A stretch of DNA of 64,000 nt from Agriotes lineatus (lineage: Eukaryota > Arthropoda > Insecta > Coleoptera > Elateridae), in assembly GCA_940337035.1 (NCBI GenBank), contig OW679197.1:35718466-35782465 (forward strand), in the 5' to 3' direction. Positions 1 through 11,839 of this stretch are shown here, piece by piece (position 1 is the first letter of the stretch; each line of letters starts with the position of its first letter). The notes beneath the pieces were generated by a model. That model was not told where the DNA came from. It did no database searches and was given only the letters and a program-made list of their open reading frames with translations. A program made the position numbers and the translations under genes.

Positions 1-1217
1 GAATTGGAGCTAAGTATAAGGATTCTGGTATTTATTGGACAAAATAAGTATAGCTACGTAATTATTATTCGCCAAAAAGCTAATAATAATGCTTTGATGT
101 TGACAGATCGACCTTTCTATGTGTTATTATGTTATTAATACCCAAAAAGAGTTGGTTAACCTTAACTTAAGTACATATTGTTTCTATATCTGTGATTAAG
201 AATACGGACACAAATAATCACAGATATGAAAACTAACACAGGCACGTTATCAGGGTAAATTCCAGCGACAAACGGAATCAGACTGCGCGATTCATTCTTA
301 GTCTGTTATTTAATACAGTTATAAACGGGATTATCAAAGCAATCCTAAACAAATGCAGAAAAGGATACAAAATAGAAGAAAAAACATTGCGATTATATGT
401 TAAGCGGACGATGCAACCCTAATTGCTGAAGATGAATATTATCTACAGCCTGTTACATGTTTCAATTGTTGCTTCACGTACGCGAACACTAACTATCGAA
501 TAAAAAAAAAGGTATTAGAATTTTTCATTCAGACTCACTCAAGTTGCCTGTCTACTTTACGATGTATTGCAATGTTTGGAACAAATCAACTGCTTACAAT
601 AAAGCAATATCCCATTTTCGATGACACTGATATAATAGATGTTAAAAGACACACCCGTGAAAGATAAAGTCTTTTCTAGAACTTTTACCATTTGTTATTC
701 AGAAAATGTGACTATTATCCGTATTATACACAACAGCTGTTCCCTAAGAGGAAATAAAGTAACCTACCTGATATTACAAGTACGTACTTCTTGTAACATT
801 TTGGGAACTGTAAGATAAAATTAAAAATGGCATCATTTCCTTCCAATACGGCACCTACACTTTTCAATGTCTGTGTATATTTTAATTTTAGCTTAGACCC
901 CGTCGCGATGGTGTTTACTTAACAAGGAGGCGCGAACTACGCCCAAATGCATTTAACGTTATCTCGCAATACCCTTGGTAGAGAAATAAATAATGTTTTG
1001 TTTGTTTCTGATTGCAGGTATTGACCAGCTTTGATGTTCTTTGCTCATGAAGCATTTAAAATTTGGTGACTGATAATGTTATACAATGGCGTACTACTGT
1101 TTAATCGTTTTAATGACAATGAAGAGAAATCAATTTGTTATATAACTCCTTATGTTGTTTAACACACTGTATAACAAATATAGTACGATCAAAAATTATT
1201 TTCATCTAGTATAGCTG
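1..1217. other. AT-rich spacer, nothing recognised
   Basis: No coding region, RNA gene or repeat family could be supported on either strand. The DNA is AT-rich and stops occur often in all frames. Confidence 0.5.
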
Positions 1218-1327
1218 TGGAATAGTTCCTAATTTATGAGTGCAACTATAAGTGACTTAAAAATCAAATGTCCAGTTTGATATTTAAATATAAACGTAGT
1301 TGCATTCATAAATTAGGAACTATTCCA
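1218..1327. repeat. Hairpin: 30-bp inverted repeat around a 50-bp loop
   Basis: The left arm (1,218-1,247) and right arm (1,298-1,327) are reverse complements over 30 bases with one mismatch; the arms begin TGGAATAGTTCC. The loop is 50 bases. The arms are far better preserved than the surrounding DNA. It may be a small foldback element (MITE) or a hairpin-RNA precursor; no target duplication is evident, so the class is open. Confidence 0.7.
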
Positions 1328-3054
1328 GAGTCATACATATTATAACTACTTACGTCTGTCATAATTTCTTTAATTCCAGTTCATTTTTGATATTATTAAT
1401 AATGATATATTTTATGATAAGCGTCCAATAAAATAACTACGTGTATAGTAACATTAAATTTATAAAAGCTCCAACAATTTTTGTAATAAGCTCTAAACGC
1501 TCAAACAAATTTTGAAAGCTTAATTACCATGCTTTGGAAGGTGTTATAGTCCACTCTGTAAAACTTTTTTATAACTCATCAGGCAAAATATCCCAGAAGT
1601 ATTTTAAATTTGAACTAGTTCAACTCTTTTTAATTACCACGTCATATATTCTCCAAACCTTGCGATCAGACTTTAGGGGTATAAATCTCACAGCTCTTTA
1701 TTTGTTTTTTTATTGCTTCATTTGTTTCTATAATGGCCTTTTTGGTATTCTTATTTGTAGGCTCACACCATAAATTTTAACGTAACGTTACAAGTGCCCT
1801 TCTATTATAAAATTATATGCTTTTTCTGTTTGGGTACTATTTTGACGAAAATTCTGGCAAATTTAATGAACTTATTCTTTGGGGACAAGCAGAGAGCAGC
1901 CGATAGTTGTTTTCATTTAATTTCTATTCGATATTTTTACATGTACACGTTTTAGCATTCATAAGAAAGGTGAAGTTGCAGTAGAAAATTGACTGCAATC
2001 ACTATTTTATTGAAAAATAAATTGTCAACTCAACAATGGAAATAATTAGCTCCCCCGCTTTATTCCTATACAAGGCAACGGTTGTGGGAAAATTGTTATA
2101 GAAAGATTAAGTGTCCACGAGTTTCCGGTCACGAAAGCAGAATATCTTTTTTGTTACTAGGTCAGAAAGTAGGGTAAGATAACAAAATAACTCTGTCAAC
2201 CAATCCATTTATTACACCGATTGTTGCCCGGGGGCGAATTTGTGCTAAAATATAAATAACTCCATAAGCAAACTTGGCTTATCTATCACGCTGTATTGAC
2301 GTTGGTTGATGCAATATCTGCAGCCTGCTTCAAAATGAATAAAGTTTCTACCGAGTATAGACGAAGCAACTAAAAGTAGTTCGTTTATAAATAAATGTAA
2401 ACAAAATACTTATTGAAACAGTTTTCAATGCACCACAGTTTTACCTTCTCTTTAGCATTAGAAGACGAATATAAAATCTGAATAACCTAAAGTGCAAGAT
2501 TCTAGAAGCTTAAGAATTTCAATTGGCAAGAGGTGCTCAACTTTTGTAGGAGACAAGTAGAATTGGTATTCCAAAATATAATAACCAATTAGAAGACGAC
2601 AATTTTCCATATTCCTTGTAATTATATTAAAACCGATGCAGAAATGTATTTTTAAGAAATAAATAAGAACAGAATTGCATATTACCATTTTCGCGTAGAT
2701 TTCTGGATTGAGAACTACCCACACGTGTTTATAAATAGCTGAATTGGAAACAATTAAATGGAGCCACACACTATCAGTTTTCTACAATTACGAGTAGCTA
2801 TATGCAAAGACCTAATTTATGCGTTTATTGTCGTTTAGTTATTTATTATTTTCTTTTCTATTATATAAGTACTTTTCTTTAGCAGTATTGCTCTATTATC
2901 CAGTACATAGCACAAACGTTTAATAACAAATAATTTAATTGCTCTACACGTGATATAATTGGTGTTAGATAATCTCTGCAAACGTTTAAACGAATTAAAT
3001 AGAAAAATAATTTATGTAGTTCCAAATTTATTTACACTTTTTACTATAATGCTC
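1328..3054. other. AT-rich spacer, nothing recognised
   Basis: Short chance open frames only (for example at 1,534-1,773 and 2,458-2,769 on the minus strand). They are biased in composition, lack recognisable motifs and have no neighbouring gene signals. Confidence 0.5.
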
Positions 3055-3930
3055 TTTCTACTTTTTCTTATTATTCTTCTTCTTCATCATCTTCTTACTC
3101 AGTCTTTGCTTATCCACTGTTAAACATAGACCTCCCCAAGTCGGTTTCAAGCTATTCTGTCGTGTGTGTTCTCGATCTATCTATTGCCCGCGATCTTCTT
3201 TACATCGTCCACTAATCTTTTCGTTGGTCTTCCCACTTTTCTCTTAGATGTTCTGGGCCGCCATTGTAGGTAGCGGTTTGGCCATTCTTCTGACGTTTGT
3301 CGATCATCATATCCTGCGCAACTCCACTTCAATCTCGCTATCCTATCCACAATATCTGTTATGCCTAACCTTTTTCTGATGTCGGTGTTCTTCAGTTTGT
3401 CTGTCAGGCTTACTCCTAACAACCTTCTCTCCATAGCTCTTTGTGTGGCCCTTAATTTTTCTGCTGTTTCTCTGTTGTTGTTTTCATACCGCAAGTCAGA
3501 ACAGGCAGAATGGACATATAAAAACTTTTATTTTTAAGCATATAGGTATATCCTGATTTTTCAAAATATATAATAGATGTCCGAAAGCCATCCACCCCAG
3601 TTGAATTCTTCTCATTATTTCTGCGGTTTGATATTATTTTCCAAGATTGACAGTATGTCCCAGATATGTATATTCTTCCACTTTTTCGATGTTTCTGTTG
3701 TCTCCATTTGATAGATTTTGCGTTTTATTTATGTTCATTTCTAGGCCTACTTTCTTTGTTATTTTATTTAGCTCAGTTATCATGGTTTCTAGTTTTCGTC
3801 TGATGTTATTAGGACGATGTCATCAGCGAACCTAAGATGGTTGATAACCTTGCCATCAATGTTCACTCCCTTATAATTCCACTTCAGATCATTAAAAATA
3901 TTTTCAAGAACTAACGTGCATATTCCAACT
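3055..3930 (-). pseudogene. Decayed LINE: end of the reverse transcriptase and C-terminal tail
   Basis: Read on the minus strand from about 3,930 down to 3,055. The catalytic reverse-transcriptase motif FADDI is encoded at 3,830-3,816, followed by the thumb-like stretch TYLGHTV and then, in a separate open piece (3,494-3,177), the C-terminal tail typical of insect non-LTR endonuclease/reverse transcriptases: TQRAMERRLLGVSL, then LKWSCAGY, then WRPRTSKRKVGRP. A purine-rich tail (AAGAAG-type) follows at 3,090-3,060, as at the 3' end of such elements. Frames shift between the pieces and there are stops, so it is dead. The clade (RTE-, CR1- or R1-like) is not resolved. The endonuclease and most of the polymerase are missing, which is normal 5' truncation. 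Confidence 0.85.
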
Positions 3931-5544
3931 TCATAAACACTTTTTATACAGTACTGCCCACTGTCTATTCCTTCAGAAGTGGGTAAGTTTTACCTACTTG
4001 GTTTCCCAGACAATAAACAGTCTCAGATGCCGTCATTCTTCTAAGGATTCCGATGTCCGTAAGCTCTTTGGTAACCCCTTGCTAATGGAAATATCTGCAG
4101 ATAATTTTTGGTAAATAGGTAAAAGAAAATGTAGTATCTATACCTACCATGACTTCCACTTTAGCACCGAATGGACTTTCTTGCGCAGTCATATAAAGAT
4201 GTGTAAACATTTAAACTATTGCGACATTTGTTAACTACGATTTATATTTAAGAAAATATGACAACCATTTCTATGAAAACCTGAGAACAATAATCACAGA
4301 GAATTTACTGCGGATTAACCGGGAACAACGAAAAGAAAAATTTAAATGGTATTTATACAACATCATTGCCACACGTTTAAGAGTAGAAGTTGCAGTGAGC
4401 ACAATGTGCTATAAATATTTAATTTTCTTTTTTCAAATGATTCTAACTTTCAATCTTATTCTTGAGTTTTAAAAGAGATCTTTAAAAAAAAACATTTGAA
4501 CATTGTTAAACGACCGTTCATGGTGTTTTTATATATTGCGCCACACTACAAAATGAAGGATATTATTTAAACCAACATTATTTGTATTTGTATCCTACTT
4601 TTGATATACCATATTCTTCCATTGTGAGTACGTGTTTCACCCATTTCTAACGGCCATTAATCCTAATTCATCAGTTACGAGTATATCCGGTCCTCTGCAA
4701 TTTTTAGATAGACACACGGCCCGGGCTACCTCGATACTCTCGGCGATTTAAAGTCGAATTAAAGAAATGGTTCTAATAATTACTAACATATACAACAATA
4801 AATCTAATATTGGCAAGAGTGCAAATAGGTGGTTCAAATAAATAAAATCAGACACAAAATTCATTTGTTCAAATCAAAATTAGTCCGGTTGCCTGAGTCT
4901 CACTAATATTGCCTGCTCACTTCACTCATTATATGGGAATTATGCACGCTAAAAAATATATGGATTAAATATGACGCTCGGAATTAATACAGCGAAGTAT
5001 GCGCTAATTGATATGAGCTTTACCAAACACTCTTAAAAACGATATTTATTAATGTAATTTACGTGCGCTTTACAGTAAAATTATACCCGTTCACCATTGT
5101 TAAAAATTACATCAAATGTAGAATAAATCCGGAGTGGTACTCCGCCCTCGGTTGCACAAAAGGTGTATAAAAAAGAACATGTCCTTCTTTCGTTGACTAT
5201 ATGCGTAGTGAGATCTTAATGAAAAGGTAGCAAAGCTGGAGTGGGATCACCAGGTGTTGAGGTTTTTCAGCGGTAAAGTGTTGCTACAGACGGACTATCC
5301 CCGCACTCCGAAGTGAACCATTAGATAAATTTTATTTAACCAAAATGCGTATCTTGTATAGAACAGCCAAGCGCACTTCCAAATCTACGCCTGCGGATGC
5401 TTTCCAGAATGAATTCATTTTGTAAACAACACTAATAAGAGGCCCACAAATACATCTTCAGTCACGGAAGTACACTAGAAGACTGAACATTTTTGAAAAA
5501 CGAACATATATCAAATCGACGACCGATTGATTCCACAAAGTTAT
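3931..5544. other. AT-rich spacer, possibly more LINE debris at its left edge
   Basis: The first 150 bases may continue the LINE upstream of the FADD motif on the minus strand, but no motif could be read. The rest shows no supported feature. Confidence 0.4.
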
Positions 5545-5765
5545 GGATCTATAAGCCCGCTTTGCTCGTAACACGGGTAGGTGGTGGCTAACGTTGTCCG
5601 TCGAAATGCGGAAACGTTCCCTTGTTATGGGTTGACGACTACCACAGGTGTTAGCGTGGTAGCCGAAGACCGTACGATATTTCTTCTTTTATAGTCCCAG
5701 AGAATCGAACCCTGGCCGGCCGCCTGGGAGTCGAGTGTTTGCTCGCTGAGCCATCCGCTCACCTT
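5545..5765 (-). repeat. tRNA-derived SINE
   Basis: On the minus strand the segment starts (5,765) with a tRNA-like head: an A-box-like GGCTCAGCGAG and a B-box GGTTCGATTC preceded by CAGGCGGCCGGCC. These are internal RNA polymerase III promoter elements. The head shares the CAGGCGGCCGG...GGTTCGATTC block with the copy at 62,080-62,320, and both bodies later contain a similar CTTATAGATC...ACTTTGTG stretch, so the two are one family. It is not a functional tRNA: the acceptor stem does not close and there is no plausible anticodon arm. Confidence 0.65.
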
Positions 5766-8750
5766 GGAACCAAATTTTTCATTATTTATTAAATGTAATT
5801 TTAGATTCCAAAATGCTTTGATGGTCTTTGATATCGAATGAATAAGATACTGTATTTGTATTTTCTATGTTTAACCAATAACCATTTATTCCATACGAAA
5901 AACCGTCAGTGCGTTTTAAAATTCGCTGTGGGAACATTTTCTGTTATACATTTTTTCTTAATTTTAATGTTAAGTAGTATACGTAATACAAATTTCACAG
6001 GGCTTGCTATGGTGCAACCCGCACTTACGGATTGGTGGTGGTTTGACTAGGTGCGGTCATTTTGCTATCAATCCTGTTGGGGTGAAAACGTGTAGTTCTG
6101 CGTCTTGACTTTTTCACTGTTTGAGTTGATTAAATTGTCGTAATTTGTTATAGCCGGGTGTGGGTTTAAATAAATGGAGATAAACGAACATTCTATTTCT
6201 GTGTATTTTCTACTACTCTGAAGGAGCGCTTAGACAACGTTCCTGGGTTAATTTCAAAGATAAACTTTCCAAGAGCCAGCAACGGGCTTGCAAAGGAGAA
6301 CTACCTTTTTCTACTTAAAACAAACTCTGTGTAACCAAAGGGTATTATACTGTACTTCTATCATCTTGTTTGAAACTATAGCATCCGTTTAACTTTTTAT
6401 TTAAATTAATTTAAAAGTAAATCAACACTTATTTGTATAGACTGTGTTGCTATGACTGGATATAATTTTATTCCGCTACCAGAAATACCTCTTTGGTTAC
6501 CATTTGCCAATTTAGTTGATGCGTAGTAATTTTTTACTGTAGAATATAGTTCAGTAAAATATACACGTTTGTAGAAAACAATAACCTTCCTTTATTGTAA
6601 TTTAAACACAAACAAATACACGCATGTACACGTACGTTAATATTGATGTGATCAAGACTGATCTGGAAAACTGGGCTACTTGAGTTTATATAACAAGTGT
6701 TTGAATGGAAGAAACGCCGGCTATTCTTTTGGATACAATAGTATTGTCCAGCCGATCCTTCGCCCTATTGTGACACGAAAGTTTGGGATGACTTCTGCTA
6801 ATAAAAGGAGTCTGCTCATTGCGTGTGCTTCCTTCATATTTCAGAATTTGTAACTGTATTGTGATCAGAGTCCACTTTCGCTGTCTGCTTGGTCATTGTT
6901 CGTTTTTGGGTCACAAGGATATTTACGCAACCCTTCCTTTTGTCGTTCGTTGCCTCTACGTTTGTGACATCCGTCCTGCTGTTTTTGAATTTGCACTTTG
7001 ACGTTTTTGACAAGATAGTCTGCATTGTTTGCATGACGACACAAATCGCACTTGCATATGTACATATGCACTGACGTTTACAGGCCATTCATCACTCACG
7101 TTTCAGATAGCACTGACGTTTACAGATTTAAAACTGCACTTAGTGTCAAGTTTGAGTTTATAACCGTCCGTTGCCCGACAGGCATTTTTAGCTCAATTAT
7201 CTTGGTACGCTACACCTCAAATACTTTTAATATCTCCAACAATAAAAAGTGACTTCATATATTTAAAAAGAGTGATCCAGAATCAACAGATAATATGAAT
7301 TTCTCCGTTGATCACGATGTTCAAAATTATATCAACCAAGAAGCCAATCCTTTAGAAAATCCTGCAAGAGTGTTGAAGTGTATGGAAGTAATTGTTTGGT
7401 TATTCACGTGCGTTAGAATGGATAACACCGTCACTAAAAGTGTAAAAGCTATACTAGGCCAACACAAGTCAAAAGTGTAATTAATGAAGAGAACATACGA
7501 CTTGTGCAAATGCCCATTTTACAAAACAAAGGAAAATTGCTTCAAAACCTAATGTGAGTTTATATTCGACCCATAATGCTTGCCATACATTTAACTACCG
7601 ATAGAGAAGAGTAGAAGCTTGTACTACTACTAAAAAAGGGAGAACTATCATACAGCAGCTTGTGATAAATCCTAACTGTAACATAATAAACACTAGACTA
7701 TATTGAGAACGGACGTTAGTAATTAATTTTATTTAATCATAGCTTAGCGTTTGAAATAAAATAGGACGAGTTTGGCAAATTATCTGTCCTTAAAAGTACG
7801 TTCCGGACGGGTAATAGGAATTTCGCAAGCCAAATAGGACCAAAACTATATAGTAAACATATGACTTGTACGTGACATTGTGCGTGGGACCGATTTTGTC
7901 CTCATGTTTCCACGACCTAAATAGCCTCCTGCAAGCTTTCCTGTAAAAAGGGGAATTTTGGTGAAGGCAGATTTTAACTGACATCGGTAGCGAACAGATC
8001 GCTCGCGAGACGAATAATTTGTAAATATACATATTTTAAGCCACTGAGGTCTTTCATTTCTCAAGTAGAGCCTTTAATGAGTGTAAGTAGTAATCTGGGT
8101 CGAGCTGAAAACTCCGACGTTAGGCGTATCGCAACAATACATCATTTTGAATAATACAAAATGAAAACAGTCGTCCAAAGAGTTGTGCCAAAATCTAAAC
8201 AAATTAGAGCTACTCTAATGCTGGAAAGACTGTGTTTTAGGACAAGAAAGAAGTTAGTTACACAGTATTGCATGATGAAGGATACTACGTACATAGAACT
8301 CTGTCACTAGGTGTTTGCTCGAACATGATTACTCTCAGCTTGTCTTCCAAAAACATATATGAAGTTATTAAACGTACTGCATACTTCGAACGCTTTGAGA
8401 AAAAAATAATAAGAATTCAAAATAATTCCCCTCTCCTGGCTGGCTGTGGTTGATAGGTAGAGAAAATAAACTGAAAGGCAGACAGGCTACCTAAAATTTA
8501 AAAAAACACTAGTTAACATGGTTGTTAACTATATATTTATATGCACAATTCGGCTTGCATTTGAAACAGACTAATAAGTAGGTACGTCACTGCAAGCGAC
8601 TGCAAGAGTCGTCCATCAAGCTTCCTCGACATTTGAATGTAGCAGTTCACTTAGACCTAGATAGTCACACTGGGCTTGACAAATGTTTAAGAAGTTTAAA
8701 GTGATTTATTTGTCATTATTTCGTCAACGGAAAAAGGCGAAAACATATCA
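5766..8750. other. AT-rich spacer with a short internal duplication
   Basis: No gene recognised. The 16-base word GCACTGACGTTTACAG occurs twice (about 7,068 and 7,111). Open frames at 6,834-7,088 on the minus strand contain scattered cysteines but no clean zinc-knuckle pattern. Confidence 0.45.
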
Positions 8751-9210
8751 GTATGTAATCATAGACGTCTTGACATTCCTTCCGCGACCTCAAACTAAAA
8801 AGCGTTGGAACTTAACGGACGCAACGTGACGGCAATTTATCGCTCGGCGCGCCACTAAAAAAAGATATTAATGGCACTAATGTAAAATCAATGGAAACTT
8901 ATAATACATCGCTATCAATATAACACCTACAAGCGCAGTGCGGCATTTAATCAGCGCAAATGAGCCAGGACACGGCCGTGGGCGCCATTATTCCTACACG
9001 GCATTGTCTAACGCGTGACACTCGAGACATCTACCTGTAAATGTATGCAACTCACCGGGTATGTCTCGCCTATTTTTCATATCCGAATTAAAATATTATC
9101 TTACACGATGCTCGCTCTTCGCGAGATAATCACGTAGGATGGTCGCTTTGTACCGACTTGTTCTCGTGCGCTCCTATTTTGCTTTTTGTGGCTCGCTCTG
9201 GGAGCTTTGT
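8751..9210. promoter_or_regulatory. Candidate cis-regulatory block
   Basis: This stretch is visibly richer in G+C and CpG than its flanks (CTCGGCGCGCC, GGCCGTGGGCGCC, ACGCGTGACACTCGAG) and lacks repeat hallmarks. It includes words such as ATCAATGG and ATCGCTATCAAT. It has no coding potential. A conserved enhancer is one explanation; an old GC-rich repeat is another. Regulatory function is inference only. Confidence 0.25.
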
Positions 9211-9953
9211 TGACATAGAGGACATCCTTCATTCGCGCTGCTACTAGTCTAATGGGAAATAATAACACGGAGACAGCTATTAAAACCTGCGAAAATTACC
9301 AAGCTTCTACGAGAATACTAAACCTTTGGGATTCAACGGACATAAAATGAGATAAAAAAGTATGCTTTCACTGTAGTTTAGAGTCGGCAAAATATGAAAT
9401 CGCTTTTAGTGATCTAAAGCAAAAGGCGCTGAAAATAAAAGTTGAAGTCTTATCCAACAAAGCACTTTAAATAACACTTTCAAACTTGGTAAGCTTGAAA
9501 TTGTTCCAAATAGCATTTAAAAATATTTCCCGCTGTCGATCATGTAAGTCAGCCATACAGCCTCAATAACAAAACGTGTAAGTCGGCTATTATATTTGTT
9601 TGCTGCTTTCCCGTGACAACGGAACTTAATATAGGATAATATAATTAACAACGCAAGATGCAGACTTAAACGTTTTATTTATAATTGCAAGTGTGTATGT
9701 GACATGTAACACTCACAGGTAACACGACTCACAAAAATTAATCCTGGTGACAAGTGACAAACCAAACGATTTTTTTTCAAATCTAGGAAAATTTCGATAA
9801 GCAGCGAGAAAAATATAATAAGATAACTCGGAATGTATCGCCGATTAACATTTTCGGCAGGCAACGCACCGCGGCTTCGCCTTGGCTTGTACTTGCCTAC
9901 CTCAAATGTTAATAGGTCCTTACATTCCTTGTTACTTAAATAGCTATTATGAT
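9211..9953. other. AT-rich spacer, nothing recognised
   Basis: No coding region, RNA gene or repeat boundary could be supported. Confidence 0.45.
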
Positions 9954-10106
9954 GTTTTCCAATTGCTTTTCACCATGTATCAGTTGTGTTTCACTTTATC
10001 TCAGATGCTTTTCCTCTTGTCAACACATGTCAATATTGACAAGTCGGAATTACTTTTGACAAATAGTGAAATACAATTGATACATGGTGAAAAGCAATCG
10101 GAAAAC
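9954..10106. repeat. Foldback hairpin element of 153 bp
   Basis: The segment is one long imperfect palindrome: GTTTTCCAATTGCTTTTCACC on the left answers the reverse complement at the right end, and the centre near 10,030 reads TGTCAATATTGACA, itself a perfect palindrome. The arms pair over about 75 bases with scattered mismatches. A transcript would form one long hairpin. It is probably a MITE; the chance open frame across it (9,882-10,139) is a by-product. Confidence 0.7.
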
Positions 10107-10579
10107 CCTGTAGGATTCAATAGAAGCTCGATATCGTAAGCAATCGAATACATCAAATCTCGGTTCTGTGAACGAGCGATACAGGCGATTATGAACTGAG
10201 GGGTCGAGCCTTTTATTTGTTGTGTTCATACTGAAGTTCAGTTAAGCGCGCAGGTTCCGTGAGAGTTCATTCAAGTGTGATTAAATGCAATGTAAAATGT
10301 TAAACCAACAGCAAATGCCTTTCATTCTACGAAAAGGTAACAATTATTGAACAAAGCAAATAGAGAAACAGCCAAATCAACAATTTATGATATTAAAACA
10401 AGAAAGGTATAATTTATAATAAGGGGTCATACACCGAAACCTAATAAAAAAATATTTTGATATCCCCAATACAGACAGATATAGTATAATTAGTTTCCTG
10501 AACAAAACGAGAGACATTTACAATATGTTGGAAAAATTTGGAAAAAGAAACACTGAACTTGTACTCAGTAATAATTTTA
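10107..10579. other. Spacer, nothing recognised
   Basis: AT-rich DNA without a supported feature; ends at the first LTR-like copy. Confidence 0.4.
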
Positions 10580-10823
10580 TGTTATAATTGACTATGCTAC
10601 AATGGTTTTTATGTATGTAATGGTTTTATGTGATAACAATATCTATTATGCTTTAGCTATTACGTCTGACTTTTATTATACTTTAGTTTATTTTTAATCT
10701 CTCTTTTAAAATTAATTTAAGTAACTCATTTACCCTTTGATAAATTATGAATTATCAATATTATTAAATATCTCTAGCTCTGGTAGAAAACATTTACTCT
10801 TAAGAAACACAGGTCGGATTCAC
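10580..10823 (-). repeat. LTR-like copy, minus orientation (inverted partner of 11,569-11,815)
   Basis: This 244-bp block is the reverse complement, with scattered mismatches and small indels, of the block at 11,569-11,815. Outer ends are TGTTATAATT here and AATTATAACA there; inner ends are GGTCGGATTCA and TGAATCCGACC. The ends therefore have the TG...CA form of LTRs. Because the partner is followed by a primer-binding-site-like sequence, this copy reads as an LTR in minus orientation, the same sense as the gag remnant beside it, so it could be that element's 3' LTR. No polypurine tract is visible next to it. Confidence 0.6.
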
Positions 10824-10944
10824 GCATAATCAAAACTGCTTTTAACTGCGTTACAATGTGTACGTCTGTCAATATCACTTCAAATTACGCAAGTGCAAAA
10901 TCAATTACAAATACCTTTTCGTTACATTACTTGTCATTCAACAA

Positions 10945-11260
10945 ATATTAAATAGTAAGTGCTCCCTTTTAAAATTACCTCACTTCACTCTTTCTTATTT
11001 TCCTCTGCATTTTTCTCAATTGACTGTTGTGAATCTCTCTTATTTTATTGCATTGACTGGAACATCTTTTCCATCAACTGTCTCATGCTGTCATCCTTTA
11101 CTGTATGCTCCTCTTGATCTCTTACCTGATCTCCTTGCACACCTACCTCTTGCTGTTCTTCTTCCAATTCTACCTCAGCTACAATCGCTACCGCTTCCAT
11201 TTCCTGCTGTTCCTCCCCTTCAGTTCTTCTAGTTTACCGCGTTACTCGTTTGTCAGCCAT
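10945..11260 (-). pseudogene. Start of a Ty3/Gypsy-like gag, broken
   Basis: On the minus strand an ATG at 11,260-11,258 opens MADKRVTR, then a stop, and then the same frame continues TRRTEGEEQQEMEAV, a long glutamate/glutamine-rich stretch, and SMRQLMEKMFQSMQ before the next stop; a further acidic/basic piece KRDSQQSIEKNAEENKKE follows. This resembles the charged, coiled-coil N-terminus of gag in insect Ty3/Gypsy-like elements; that family call comes from general resemblance, not a search. Matrix/capsid, zinc knuckle and pol are absent. The open frame on the opposite strand (10,858-11,232) is its antisense shadow. Confidence 0.5.
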
Positions 11261-11568
11261 TTCATTTAATTAATAATACCAATGTACTTTTATTTCTAAA
11301 TAATTAATAAAATAGTTAATACACGTTTTATTAAAATTATTAAACTCTTTATTTTGCCCCACAATTATTTATAATTAGCATATATGCCACCTTTATTGAA
11401 TTATCTTTTATTAATGCTTGTTTTTCTGTGTATTTGTATTTTAAATCAAGTATTAACTTTATTTAACTAAAACCCTTTTTATAAAAATCTACATTTAACT
11501 TTGTTAGCGTTATTTCTTGATCTGCTTTAAGTACTTTGGCCTTTTATTACTCTAATACGCCACATAAG
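11261..11568. other. Spacer between gag remnant and right LTR-like copy
   Basis: AT-rich DNA where the 5' leader of the gag remnant would lie. No primer-binding site in minus orientation was found beside the LTR edge at 11,568, unlike a normal element. Confidence 0.4.
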
Positions 11569-11815
11569 TGAATCCGACCTGTGTGTCTTAAGAGTAAATG
11601 TTTTCTACCAGAGCTAGTGATATTTAATAATATTGATAATTCATCATTTATAAAAGCGTAAATGAGTTACTTAAATTTATTTTAAAAGAGAATTGATCAA
11701 AAGTAAAATAAAGTATAATAAAAGTCAGACGTAATACCTAAAGCATAATAAATATTGTTATAACATAACACCATTTACATACATAAAAACCATTGTAACA
11801 TAGTAAATTATAACA
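11569..11815 (+). repeat. LTR-like copy, plus orientation
   Basis: This is the inverted partner of 10,580-10,823. It runs from TGAATCCGACC to AATTATAACA and is followed within five bases by a primer-binding-site-like sequence, which fixes its sense as plus. It contains AT-rich stretches but no convincing promoter box. Confidence 0.6.
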
Positions 11816-11819
11816 CAAA

Positions 11820-11836
11820 TGGCGCCCAACGTGAGG
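11820..11836 (+). other. Primer-binding-site-like sequence TGGCGCCCAACGTGAGG
   Basis: It lies 4 bases after the end of the plus-oriented LTR-like copy. It begins TGG, the complement of a tRNA CCA tail, and shares TGGCGCCCA with the primer site of the BEL element at 55,069. Only about 50 bases of possible leader follow before nondescript DNA. Confidence 0.6.
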
Positions 11837-11839
11837 CGA

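Noticed and set aside
5690..5765. Functional tRNA gene
   Set aside because: A/B boxes are present but no acceptor stem or anticodon arm forms, and a matching SINE copy exists at 62 kb.
6834..7088. Possible zinc-knuckle gag remnant on the minus strand (CDLCRH...)
   Set aside because: Cysteine spacing does not fit CX2CX4HX4C and frames switch; too weak to call.
10858..11232. Plus-strand 124-codon open frame rich in Leu and Pro
   Set aside because: It is antisense to the gag remnant; its leucine-rich look comes from the reversed Glu/Gln codons.
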